From: JBGRQA01 sp041725895
GTDB lineage: Bacteria > Bacteroidota > Bacteroidia > Bacteroidales > Marinifilaceae
Length of the DNA: 48,318 bases
Reading direction: 5' to 3'
Assembly: GCA_041725895.1 (NCBI GenBank)
Contig: JBGRQA010000039.1
Span: forward strand, 1-48,318
Within the stretch, counting starts at the first letter, position 1. Each line of letters starts with the position of its first letter. Made by a program: the position numbers and the translations under genes. The notes under the pieces were generated by a model, which saw only the letters and a program-made list of their open reading frames with translations, was not told the origin of the DNA and did not search any database. Of the stretch, positions 33,643-44,200 are shown one piece after another.

Positions 33643-35568
33643 CTATTTAAAATCTGGGACAGTTTTCTTCATCACTTCAATTTTGATGGCATTGAAATAA
33701 GCACGAGTATATCCGGTAGCAGGTTGAGTGGAAGTAATTCGCCATTGCAAGTACAGTTTTTCCTGGGCAGGATCATCCACTTCAAATTCTGTTTCGATGG
33801 TCTTGAAATCAGTCTTGAAGTTATTTGTAGCCCATTTCTCACTGTTCTCATCAATCAACAGGTTCCATTCAGCATCCACAAAGTTGGAGTTGTCGATCAG
33901 CTCGCTACGGTTGTAGCCAAAGTAAAAACGTCTCTTCACTGCATCAGTCTGGATTTTTCCTACAGAAGTTTCACCAAAGGAAACCTTCATCTTGCGAAAG
34001 GTACCATCCATTGCCAACTCTCGAAGCAGTGGGGTATCCATTTCCAACTCTTTCCCCAGGTTGATACCAAAACCATAAGCTAAAAACCCTGTTCCTGCAT
34101 CAGGTTTGTGCTTGTAAGAAATAAATTCCACAGCAGAAGCATTCAGCTTTGTAGTTTCATAGTATGGATATTGATCATCTACTGGTCTGGCCTCCTTTTC
34201 TGCATAGCCTGAAACATCCAGTTCATCCAATGCAATCTGTTCCCAGGCATTAACTACATCAATGGTAAACATCTCAGGGTAATCTACCACTTTACCTTCA
34301 TCGTTGGTAACACTAATACTAACAATGTAGTTTCCTTCCGCCAAATTGCTGTCTTCGGCAAGGGTAATGGCGCCTGTATTCGCATCAATACTCAAACCTG
34401 CAACATCAGTATCTTTAAAAGAATACACAAGACCGGTTCCCAACTCTTCAGAAGGCCCGTCAACTGCTACTGTAAATCCTGACCAGGAAGAAACTGTTAC
34501 ATTGGTAAATTGAGTTCCTGCCTGAGCATAAAACAATTGAGGAGTTTCCGTCGGAATGGTTACCTTAACATTAAACAGGTTCAGGTAGTCTACATTCAAC
34601 CCAGATTCATTGGAAACATTAATACTTACAGGGTAGATTCCCTCTACAGGATTGCTGTTTTCGGCAAGAGTAATTGCACCCGTGTTTGTATCGATACTTA
34701 ATCCTTCCAGATCAACATTTTTGAGAGCGTACACCAAACCGGTTCCAATATCCTCAGTGTTCCCGGTCAATTCAACCGTAAATCCTACTTCAGGAGCAAT
34801 ATTGATCATTGTAACCTGATTTCCTTCCTGGGTATAATGCAATTCGGGCTTCTCCCCTACATTGATATGCACAAGCTCTACAAAATCCTTGAATCCCTTA
34901 TTGGTGTATACCTTCACAGAAAGATCGTAATCTCCTGCAGCCAGATTGGTTGTAGTCTTACTCAGAGCACCAGTTGTTTCATTAATGCTGATACCTTCAG
35001 GTGATGCGGTCAATTCGTACTTCTCCACAACAAGGTCTTCATCCTCAGAATTCACAGTTACAGTTGAGAATTCACCCAAGGTACCAAATGACAATTCATA
35101 TGGAGTACTACCGTATGCAACAGTAAATGGCAGATCAATGATCTCAATGGAAGCAATACTGTCATAAACAGCAACTCCCCCCATATGACTCAAAGCCAAA
35201 CTAAAATAGTATTTCCCCAATGCAAGCTCAGACACTTTTTTGGCATTTGTCGAAACAATGGAGATCTGTCCCGATTGCTCATCAATGTTAAACAACTGAA
35301 GAGTTGAAGCATCCGAGAGATCCTCTTCATTGTCTGCATAAATACCTGCCAACTTAAATTTATAGTCACCAACAGCCACATTGAAATCCGCCTCTGCGGT
35401 TTTAAGGGTATCACTGGGCCCCAGTACTACCGGTTCATACTTAGAAAGTGTAGGAGCAATCACTTCCTGTTGAACAGGGTTTAATTCTTGGGAATCATCA
35501 TCACAAGCCATAAAAGTAAAAGCCGACAATGATACTAATAAACCATATGCTAATATATGTCTTTTCAT
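33643..35568 (-). CDS. Surface glycan-binding lipoprotein (SusE/F-position) with repeated Ig-like domains
   Basis: This outer-membrane lipoprotein of 641 aa should hold glycan at the cell surface for the SusCD importer. The signal is MKRHILAYGLLVSLSAFTFMAC with lipidated Cys22, followed by DDDSQE, which matches the acidic surface-export signal of Bacteroidota. Residues about 50-440 are a string of roughly 100-residue beta-sandwich repeats. Two are near copies (about 241-340 and 342-440), each containing GTGLVY, GLSID.NTGAITLAE.SN and EG.Y.VSI.V.N. The C-terminal ~200 residues form a different globular domain, rich in aromatics (YPYYETT, RRFYFGYN, LYLQWRITS), and are the likely binding part. 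No catalytic motif is seen. It lies downstream of susD across a 255-base gap that shows nothing else I can identify. Confidence 0.88.
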   Translation of the reverse strand: MKRHILAYGLLVSLSAFTFMACDDDSQELNPVQQEVIAPTLSKYEPVVLGPSDTLKTAEADFNVAVGDYKFKLAGIYADNEEDLSDASTLQLFNIDEQSGQISIVSTNAKKVSELALGKYYFSLALSHMGGVAVYDSIASIEIIDLPFTVAYGSTPYELSFGTLGEFSTVTVNSEDEDLVVEKYELTASPEGISINETTGALSKTTTNLAAGDYDLSVKVYTNKGFKDFVELVHINVGEKPELHYTQEGNQVTMINIAPEVGFTVELTGNTEDIGTGLVYALKNVDLEGLSIDTNTGAITLAENSNPVEGIYPVSINVSNESGLNVDYLNLFNVKVTIPTETPQLFYAQAGTQFTNVTVSSWSGFTVAVDGPSEELGTGLVYSFKDTDVAGLSIDANTGAITLAEDSNLAEGNYIVSISVTNDEGKVVDYPEMFTIDVVNAWEQIALDELDVSGYAEKEARPVDDQYPYYETTKLNASAVEFISYKHKPDAGTGFLAYGFGINLGKELEMDTPLLRELAMDGTFRKMKVSFGETSVGKIQTDAVKRRFYFGYNRSELIDNSNFVDAEWNLLIDENSEKWATNNFKTDFKTIETEFEVDDPAQEKLYLQWRITSTQPATGYTRAYFNAIKIEVMKKTVPDFK

Positions 35569-35823
35569 TTGAAATTAATTTAGTGATCAGCTACCAGTCT
35601 AAATCCATTTTTCCAACGGCTTTCCAACCTTCGCTAATAATTACCAATTAAGCATGAAACGCTCCCCTCGATCCCGCATTACAAATGGGAATCATTTTCA
35701 GAATTCGTCAACCTGGTTTCAAGCATATTTCTTTACCAAATTGTGGAACATACATCAATGAATCATCCATTCGAAATCAATCATTGTGTACGTTCCTTAA
35801 CTTATCTAAAATTCATCTTAATA

Positions 35824-37374
35824 TTAATATCCAAGATTCTGATCTGCAGCAGATACGTTAGGATTGGACGTAATTTCAGAGCCTGGAATGGGGAACAACA
35901 TTGTACGCTCATTGTCAATATACTCCACATCACGTGATTTGGAAAAATCGTAAGCAGCAGTATTGTTGTGAACATCAATCACGTGAGTCTTGAAGTACTC
36001 GTAGCCTCGACGTCTCACATTGAACCAATCGTGCCCTTCACCCAGAAGTTCATAATTGTATTCGGCCATAATTGCCTCTCTGAATTGCTCTTGAGTCATT
36101 CCGCTCCAATTCGCTGGTTCAGATGAAGGAGTATCAGCAGATTGCCTTGCACGCGCCAACACCTCATTTACGTACTGGTAAGCGTTATCAGGACCATTCA
36201 ATTCATTCTCAATTTCAGCCAACATCAACAATAGATCACTGTAACGGTAGGCCACCAAATTCATATTCGTATTGTAGTTTAGGGCCAAAGTATTCTTCAT
36301 AGAATACTTGGCTAGGAAAGGATAGCTCTTGTCCTTATTCTGACGTTTTGTGAAAGTAGGATAGGTCTTTTGAAGGGTTGCTTTCCCGGCAGAATTGTAC
36401 TTCGTCCACTCGGTTTGGAAAGTTGCCTCCAAGCGAGGATCAGTAGCATAAGCTGCTGCGTGTTGGTCGTATACCTCAACATTTGGCTTGATTCGGCCCC
36501 AAACACTACGTCCCAGGTTACCATTACTTGGTGTGAACAGCTGCAACTGACGCAAAGTATTCTCGACGTTTCCTGCCACCTCAAAAATAGATTCTGAAGT
36601 ATAGTTGCTGGTCTCCTCATACCAAAGGGTACGGTAATCCCCAACTAGAGAAAAATGCCCGTAAACCTTGATGGCTTCATCGTAAGCCTTTTGCCAGTAT
36701 TCTACTGCATCAGCAGTTTGATTTCCAGCTAAGGTCATGTATACTTTTGCCAATAACATGCTGGCAGCATAGCTAGTAGGGCGACCGTCGGCACGATTCT
36801 CGTACAGCGTATCTCTTGCAATCTCAGCATCAGCAATGATTTGAGCATAAATATCATCAGCAGTAGCCAAAGGAGAATTTACATTTTTACTACTTGCTGG
36901 CTCTGTTCTCAGAGGAGCTTTTCCGTACAAACGCACAAGGTTGAAATAAGAAAAAGAACGCAAAAAGTAGGCTTGTCCCAACATATCGCCCTTCACTTCT
37001 TCCGAGAAATCTGCATCCTGAACACCTGCAATCACATCATTACTTCGTTCAATAACCGAAAAACAAGCCTTCCAAACATTCTCTACGTAGTTTTGAGAGG
37101 GGTAAGGCTTCAATGCACAAATATCCTTTAGGTTGGCATCTTTTCCTGTGGTAAACAAACCAGATCCCAAGTCGGTAAGGTGATGGAAATCGGCACCATA
37201 GTATCCAAAATGGGCCAAACCTGAGTAGGCTCCTGTTAACACCGTTTGTGCTCCCTCCACGTCAGAGAAAAGAATCTCGGATGAAGGGAAGGTCGGATCT
37301 TCGTCAAGGCTACATGCCCCTAGCATTGCACCCATTAAAATGAAGGATAGTATATTTTTTATTTTAAAGTTCAT
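35824..37374 (-). CDS. SusD-like (RagB/SusD) glycan-binding lipoprotein
   Basis: This outer-membrane lipoprotein of 516 aa forms the lid of the SusC transporter and captures oligosaccharide. The signal is MNFKIKNILSFILMGAMLGAC with lipidated Cys21, then SLDEDP, which is typical. The TPR-rich fold is seen in GAYSGL, AYFLRSFSYFNLVRLYG (about 130-150), ASMLLAKVYM and YRYSDLLLMLAEIENELNG. The C-terminus carries FREAIMAEYNYELLGEGHDWFNVRR and MLFPIPGSEITSNPN, the conserved end of the family. It is 20 bases downstream of susC and always paired with it. Length and motifs are complete. Confidence 0.96.
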   Translation of the reverse strand: MNFKIKNILSFILMGAMLGACSLDEDPTFPSSEILFSDVEGAQTVLTGAYSGLAHFGYYGADFHHLTDLGSGLFTTGKDANLKDICALKPYPSQNYVENVWKACFSVIERSNDVIAGVQDADFSEEVKGDMLGQAYFLRSFSYFNLVRLYGKAPLRTEPASSKNVNSPLATADDIYAQIIADAEIARDTLYENRADGRPTSYAASMLLAKVYMTLAGNQTADAVEYWQKAYDEAIKVYGHFSLVGDYRTLWYEETSNYTSESIFEVAGNVENTLRQLQLFTPSNGNLGRSVWGRIKPNVEVYDQHAAAYATDPRLEATFQTEWTKYNSAGKATLQKTYPTFTKRQNKDKSYPFLAKYSMKNTLALNYNTNMNLVAYRYSDLLLMLAEIENELNGPDNAYQYVNEVLARARQSADTPSSEPANWSGMTQEQFREAIMAEYNYELLGEGHDWFNVRRRGYEYFKTHVIDVHNNTAAYDFSKSRDVEYIDNERTMLFPIPGSEITSNPNVSAADQNLGY

Positions 37375-37395
37375 AATCTTGAAATTTAATGGTCC

Positions 37396-40300
37396 TTAGA
37401 AAGTTACATTCACACCCATCAGGAAAGTTCTGGCATTAGGAGTACCAGTCCAATCCACTCCCATAATGGTTCCGTCATACATAAAGCTGGTTACCTGTGG
37501 ATCGTAGCCACTGTAGTCGGTGATGGTAAACAGGTTTCTTCCGGTTACATATACATTTACCTTATCGAAACCAAGACTCTCAACTGGAACATCATACCCC
37601 AGAGTAACATTACTCATTCTCAAATAACTACCATCCTCAACAATACGATCCGTAAATACCTCATTCAGGTCATAACCAACTCTTGGGTGAGAAGTAGAAG
37701 GTGCATCCGGACGCCATGCCTTGTTGTAAGCATCATTTAGTACATTCTTGCTGGTTCCTTCTGCATAAGCCAATTCCATCAAATTACCATTGGCAATCTG
37801 ATTTCCATACACCCCTTCAAACAAAGCACTCAAAGTAAATCGCTTATAGTTGAAGTTAACATTAAAACCATAAGTAAAGTCAGGATTAGGATTACCGATA
37901 AAGGTTCGGTCCAGTTCGTTGATATTACCATCTCCGTTTTGATCCACGAAGATCACATCTCCAGCTACATTGTGATTACCATTGTAGGTAGGTCCGGCTG
38001 CTGCTGCTGCCTCGTCCTGGTAAATACCATTGGTTTTGTAACCCCAAAGCATTCCTACAGGTTGTCCTTCCATAAAAATATTGGCAGGAGCTTTAAAGTA
38101 GGTACCGGTGGAAACATTATTACCCAGATAGAATACTTCTTTGGATTCCACTCCGTCGCTCCATACTGAAGAAGGAGCCAAACCTAGTTCCAGAACCTTA
38201 TTACGGTTAAATGAGATGTGTCCTCCAACATTCAGCGAGATATCTTTTTTATCCAGGATTACTCCATCCAAAGAAAACTCGATTCCTTTATTTTCAATCT
38301 TACCCCGGTTGATTGGCATGGTGGAGAAACCATTGGACGTACCAATCTGAATTTCCTGCAACAAGTCCTTGGTCTTTTTGTAGTATACATCAGCCACAGC
38401 ACTCAAACGCCCTCTGAAAAAGGACATATCTAAACCGGCATTGTATTGAGTTGTGGTCTCCCAAGTCAGATCAGGGTTGGAAATATTCGAACCGGCGTTT
38501 CCAATAACAGTATTCCCATCGGAATCCACATAGTAAACGGTATTATAATTCTTCAGGGTACTGTAGGCATCTATGGCCTGGTTTCCTGTTTGTCCCCATC
38601 CCATACGGAATTTCAGATTTTCAAACACGTTCAGATCCTTCACAAAATCCTCTTCAATCATTCGCCAGGCAAAAGCAGCAGCTGGGAAGTACCCATATTT
38701 ATTGCCATCCGCAAACTTGGAGGAACCATCGGCACGGAAACTTGCAGTAAACACATACTTGTCCATCAAGCTGTAGTTCACACGTCCCAAAAAGGAAAGA
38801 ATCGATTCTTCTGCAGTAACCAAATCGTAAGGCTGAGAAATAATCTGTCCCAATTCAGGAGCTTTAATTCCTAATGATTTAATCGGGAAATCAGTCACTT
38901 CGTATACTGAAGCCTCTGCATGACTCCCATCAAAGGTTACACCAACTGTTGTATTGATACGATGATTGTCATTAATCTTCTTACTATACATCAATAGGTT
39001 ATCCATGGTGTAGGAGTAGCGGTCAAGAGTAGACATTGCCAGCGCACCGTTTTCTTTCTGTCCCTTGAATACACCAGTATTCCAGAATCTGGATCTATCC
39101 TTGTTACGATAATCCAGTCCTCCCTGAATTTTGTATTTCAAACCTTCTGCCACCTCATAAGTAAGGGATGAAGAAGCATTAATTCTCAACTCCTTGGTTT
39201 CGTCATCATAGTCAGTCAACCAGGCATAAGGATTGGAAACATCCAAATCCAGGTCATCGCTATCTTCAGACTCGTAACCAACAAGAGGCGTATACCCCAA
39301 CACCTGTTTGGTAAAACTTCGGTTCCCACCCGATTTACTTCCGGACTGGGCAAAACTTCCGTCCTGATACATCATCGAAATACGAGTATCCAGTTCCAAT
39401 TTATCACTCAACTGGTTGGTCATATTCAAACGAAGGTCTCCTCTTTGGATATGGGAAGTTTCAACAATACCTTTTTGATCAGCAAAACCTGCAGAGAAGT
39501 AGTATTTGGATTTCTCTCCCCTTCCACTTACTGTAACCCCTTCGGTATGGGTAACCCCCATCTCGTAGATCTCATCCTGCCAGTTCTTTTGCTCGTATGG
39601 AGTTTCTTCTACGGTTGGCATTTCAATACCAGTTACAGGATCGGCTTTGTAACTGATAGGATACACCTGATCCCCATCAACATGATAGTTTACTTTATTT
39701 CCTTCCAATAGTGCCACTTCGTTACGATACTTGGCAAAACCAACACCATCCAACACATCCAACTTTTTAGAGATCCACGAAAACTCAACAGAGCCATAAG
39801 CATTGATTTTGGCTTTACCATCCCCCTTTTGTCCCTGTTTGGTGGTAATCAGAACCACTCCATTGGCACCACGTGATCCATAAATAGCAGTAGCCGAAGC
39901 ATCCTTCAAAATCTCGATACTCTCAATATCACGAGGATTCAATCCAGTTAGTCCATTCTGAGGAGACTGCAGTTCATTGGCATCAGTAGAAGCATCCAAC
40001 ACATCTTCTCCCGCAGAGCTAATAATCACTCCATCTACTACATACAAAGGCTCGTTGTTTCCTCGTAAGCTGTTTGTACCTCGAATACGAACACTTACAG
40101 CAGCACCTGGTGAGCCGGGATTGGACACCACCTGCACACCGGACGAGCGTCCCTGCAACAAAGCATCCACACTTGAATACTGTCTTGCAACATTTTCAGA
40201 CTCCTTCACCTTAGAAATGGATCCAGTTACATCGCGCTTTCGCACCTCACCGTAACCAACAACTACCACCTCATCCAAGGACTCAGCAGAAGATTGCAAC

Positions 40301-40572
40301 ACCACATTGATAACGTTTTCGGCCCCAACAGTAATTTCCTGGGATTTGAAACCGATAAAGGAAAATTGCAACACAGCTTCGGCACCCGAAACCGAGAGGG
40401 AGTACTTCCCGTCAATATCGGTTGTAGTTCCCGTTGCCGTGCCTTTTATTAATACATTTACTCCGGGTAGGGTCAACCCATCAGTCCCGGTTACTGTTCC
40501 TGAGATCTGTCGTTGCGCAAAGGATTGCAGGCCAAGAACAAGAAACAGCACAATAATTGTTAGTCGTTTCAT
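37396..40572 (-). CDS. SusC-like TonB-dependent outer-membrane transporter
   Basis: This outer-membrane importer of 1058 aa takes up oligosaccharide together with SusD, powered by TonB. The signal peptide is MKRLTIIVLFLVLGLQSFA. Residues about 21-92 are the carboxypeptidase-like Ig domain (ISGTVTGTDGLTLPGVNVLIKG). The TonB box is near 100-108 (DEVVVVGYG). The plug domain follows with DALLQGRSSGVQVV, VRIRGTNSLRGNNEPLYVVDGV and IEILKDASATAIYGSRGANGVVLI. The 22-strand barrel fills the rest, ending in ...RTFLMGVNVTF with terminal Phe. There is no N-terminal STN domain, so regulation is by the adjacent HTCS and not by a sigma/anti-sigma pair. It is the first gene of the minus-strand PUL series. 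Confidence 0.97.
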   Translation of the reverse strand: MKRLTIIVLFLVLGLQSFAQRQISGTVTGTDGLTLPGVNVLIKGTATGTTTDIDGKYSLSVSGAEAVLQFSFIGFKSQEITVGAENVINVVLQSSAESLDEVVVVGYGEVRKRDVTGSISKVKESENVARQYSSVDALLQGRSSGVQVVSNPGSPGAAVSVRIRGTNSLRGNNEPLYVVDGVIISSAGEDVLDASTDANELQSPQNGLTGLNPRDIESIEILKDASATAIYGSRGANGVVLITTKQGQKGDGKAKINAYGSVEFSWISKKLDVLDGVGFAKYRNEVALLEGNKVNYHVDGDQVYPISYKADPVTGIEMPTVEETPYEQKNWQDEIYEMGVTHTEGVTVSGRGEKSKYYFSAGFADQKGIVETSHIQRGDLRLNMTNQLSDKLELDTRISMMYQDGSFAQSGSKSGGNRSFTKQVLGYTPLVGYESEDSDDLDLDVSNPYAWLTDYDDETKELRINASSSLTYEVAEGLKYKIQGGLDYRNKDRSRFWNTGVFKGQKENGALAMSTLDRYSYTMDNLLMYSKKINDNHRINTTVGVTFDGSHAEASVYEVTDFPIKSLGIKAPELGQIISQPYDLVTAEESILSFLGRVNYSLMDKYVFTASFRADGSSKFADGNKYGYFPAAAFAWRMIEEDFVKDLNVFENLKFRMGWGQTGNQAIDAYSTLKNYNTVYYVDSDGNTVIGNAGSNISNPDLTWETTTQYNAGLDMSFFRGRLSAVADVYYKKTKDLLQEIQIGTSNGFSTMPINRGKIENKGIEFSLDGVILDKKDISLNVGGHISFNRNKVLELGLAPSSVWSDGVESKEVFYLGNNVSTGTYFKAPANIFMEGQPVGMLWGYKTNGIYQDEAAAAAGPTYNGNHNVAGDVIFVDQNGDGNINELDRTFIGNPNPDFTYGFNVNFNYKRFTLSALFEGVYGNQIANGNLMELAYAEGTSKNVLNDAYNKAWRPDAPSTSHPRVGYDLNEVFTDRIVEDGSYLRMSNVTLGYDVPVESLGFDKVNVYVTGRNLFTITDYSGYDPQVTSFMYDGTIMGVDWTGTPNARTFLMGVNVTF

Positions 40573-41253
40573 TTGAATTTCTGATTTAAATTAGCGTCAG
40601 CTAAGTAAGGCATACTTCTTTCCAATGAGGTTTACTCATAGTTCGAAAAGTTTGATTTACCGTTCATCAAATCATCAAAAACCCACCAAATAGCTTATCT
40701 TCAATTTCATACAATACAACAAATCGTTCCATCAGCTCCATACTCCAATTGCTTTTCAATAAATTGATTTTGTAAATTCGTTTGCCACCACAAGGGCGAA
40801 CTAGCCCGAAAGGCACATGTACTGGGGAGGGAAAATATTTCAAGAGCCCTAATATATGAAACATTAGACTTCAATTCAAAAAATCAACAATCAAAGTACA
40901 AAAAGAAAAAGAACCATACACCCCAAAAGGAGAACTTGTACTTCCCTCTAACCCACCCCATCCCTCGTCTTACTGCTTCCTCAAACATCCTGTTAAGAGA
41001 CACCTTCCTACAACAATCGTCTACATGCATCAAGAACTTATTTCCTTCTCTCTTCTCTTAATTGGTTAGTTAATCGTTCTCAATGGGTGTATTTTCCGTT
41101 CTTTCCAACTGCTTTTCCCTGTTTACAATGAATCTACACTTATATTTGTATACCTCCGCATTAATGGAGAAATTGTTAGAAAGAAACCGGAAATAAATCC
41201 CTTAAAGACCTCAAGGTCGATTTATCGTTCCAATAAACAAACCTAATCTCGAT
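40573..41253. other. Divergent regulatory region between susC and the HTCS gene
   Basis: This 681-base gap should hold the HTCS-dependent susC promoter and the HTCS gene's own promoter (see 41113-41148). I could not find a convincing TTTG/TAnnTTTG pair for susC. I see no protein-coding gene. The length leaves room for a long leader or a small RNA, but nothing in the sequence proves one. Confidence 0.6.
41113..41148 (+). promoter_or_regulatory. Candidate promoter of the HTCS gene
   Basis: A perfect -7 box TATATTTG lies at 41141-41148. Upstream at the right distance is TTTTCC instead of TTTG, so the -33 box is poor. It would give a leader of about 100 bases before the HTCS start. Confidence 0.45.
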
Positions 41254-44200
41254 ATGCTAAAAAAATATTTCATTCTAAGTTACCTCTTGCTCTCCCTTTG
41301 CTCTTCTCTTTGGGGAATTGAACTGAGACATCTGACCATTCATAAAGGATTAAGCAATAACATTGTTTACTCCATTGCCAAGGATGAAAAAAGTTTGCTT
41401 TGGTTCGGTACTCGTAACGGGGTAAACCGATATGATGGAAAACATTTCAAACATTACGATTTACTTACCGACGATCAACTGAGATCCGAAACCAATGTTG
41501 CCAAATATTTGCATATCGATCAGAAAGGGCAACTATGGGTTGGTACGCTCAATGGATTGTTTCTTTACAACAAGGAGAAGGATCGTTTTGAACAAATCAA
41601 CGGCAAAAACAGAAAGGAACTCTCCTCCCTTCGTATCAATGTGATAAAAGAGGACAAAAATGGGAAACTACTCATCGGTGCAGACAACACAGCCTACATC
41701 TATAATTATCAGGAAGATTCGCTGATCAAAATCAAAGAAATCAACACACCGGTACTAACCCTAATTCCCTTTAATGAAGATTTTTTCCTGGCAGGAACCA
41801 GCAATGGAATTTTCAAAATAAACACACAAAACTATAGAGTAGGACCATTTCTAGATCTAAAAAATATCAGGGAGCAGTTGATCAACTCCTACTGTAATTA
41901 TCTTTACAAAGATCCGTTGGGTAGAATCTGGATCTGTACCGTGGACCAGGGAGTATTCCTATGGAACCCAAAAACAGAACAATTTATCGAATGTAAAAGC
42001 CTTAATAAAGCCATTTCCAAAGGCATTTGGATCAAAAAGATCATTCCACTGGAGGAGAACGGATTTCTTGTAGGGGTAGATGGAAAAGGGGTTTACATCA
42101 TGGATGAATCCCTGCAAATCGTCAAAAACCTGAACCATCAGGAGGACATCCCCCAATCACTTAGCAACAATGGGGTTTACGACCTGTTAAAAGATGAAGA
42201 AAGGCGAATTTGGGTAGCAACCTATGGTGGAGGGATCAATGTATACGACCCTAATTTTTTACCTTTTGAACCCATTCAGCACCTCCTGAACAACCCAAAC
42301 TCTTTAGGCAATAACACCGGACGTGCTGTTTTGGAAGATGATAAAGGAAATGTCTGGTTTGGTACCAAGAAAGGTGTGAGCATTTTCGATCCGGGAACAA
42401 AAAAATGGAAGCACCTTTACAACAACTCCAACAGCAAAAAACTACTGGGTAGCAACACCATACTCACCTTGGAGCAAGTCAATGATAATGAAATCTGGAT
42501 GGGGAGCTACGGAGGTGGCATCGACCGAGTTGATCTAAAAACAGGAAATGTCAGTTCCGTTTTCCGCAACAAAGAGCTTGAAAAAAATGAGGGAACCATC
42601 TACGTGTACAAAATCCTGAAGGATCGAAACCAGGACGTATGGATCGGATCCATTCGGGGTAAGCTTCTGAAATACACTCCCTCCACCCAAAAGATCACCT
42701 CCTATCCAATATACAGTGTGCAAACCATCTACGAAGGGAAAAATGACTACCTCTACTTGGGCTGTCGTGAAGGCTTTTACCTCCTGAATAAGAAAACAGG
42801 GGTGTACAAACTTTTCCTACCTCAAAAGGGAGATCTAACATCCATATCAAGCAATTCTTGCTTCTGTTTCTATGAGGATGCAGAAGGGAAAGTGTATATC
42901 GGAACGGAGGGAGGTGGATTAAATATCTTTAATCCTAAAACAGAGCTGTTCACCCATTTCACACAAAAGAAAGGCCTGCCTTCCAATACGGTTTATGGAA
43001 TCCTTCCTGATGCGAATGGAAAACTATGGTTGAGCACCACCAATGGTTTGTCTCTGTTCGATCCACAGACAAACAAATTTGACAATTACGACCTATCGGA
43101 CGGGTTGACCATTAAAGAGTTCAACTATGGTGCCTCCTGTACCACCCGGGATGGAAAACTGATTTTCGGGGGAGAAAGCGGATTCGTGACTTTCGATCCA
43201 CTTCAGATTCAAAAAATTACCCTGGCCCCCAAATTGTTCTTCACTGATTTTAAAATTTCGAACAAATCCTATCCCATTGGGGATCCCCTTACCCCTTTGA
43301 AAAAACAGATTGATCTAACAGATCATATTGAACTGAACTACCATCAAAACTCATTCTCTCTGGATTTTGTGGGTATTAACTATACCAATCCGGTAAAGAA
43401 CCGATACTCATGGAAACTGGAAGGCTTTGAGGAGGAGTGGACTCCTGCCACATCCGTTTCCTCCGCCACCTATACAAATATCCATCCGGGGGCCTATACC
43501 TTCAGAGTGCGCACCAGCAACCTTCGGGACATCTGGAACGGGGATGAAAGAACCATTACAATTAAAGTTCAACCTCCATTCTGGCAAAGCTATTGGGCCT
43601 ATGGCATCTACCTGATCCTCTTTATTGGAATTGCCAACTTTATTCTGAAATTCATTCGCATTCGAATGCAGGAGAAGAATTCCAACGAGAAGATCCAGTT
43701 TTTCATCAATGTGGCTCATGACTTAAAAACGCCACTTACACTGATCAAATCTCCATTAACAAGCCTTTCCACAAGGGAAAGCCTATCGGAGCAGGATTCC
43801 GACCTAATTAGCATGGCTCTGAAGAATGTAGACAAACTCCATACCCATTTTACCCAGTTACTGGATTTCCAGAAGGCAGAGATGAAGAAAATGCAAATGC
43901 AAGTGGACAAACACAACATTGTGGAGCACCTTTCGGAGGTATCCACCTCATTTAAACCTCTTTTGGAGAAGAAACGTCTACAATTCCAGCTTCTGTCCAA
44001 TCGGGAGATCATTGAACTGTGGTACGACCGCTTAAAGTTTGATAAAATCTTCTACAACCTTATTTCCAATGCGATAAAATATACTCCCGAAGAGGGCAAG
44101 ATCACCATTCACATCGATTCTCTTCGCAACCAGTGTTTTATCAAGGTACAAGACAGTGGTATTGGCATCCCGGAAGATCAACAGGGAAATATCTTTAAAC

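Noticed and set aside
41238..41245. TAGGTTTG as the susC -7 box
   Set aside because: It lies next to the HTCS start codon, far from susC, and no TTTG lies at the required distance.
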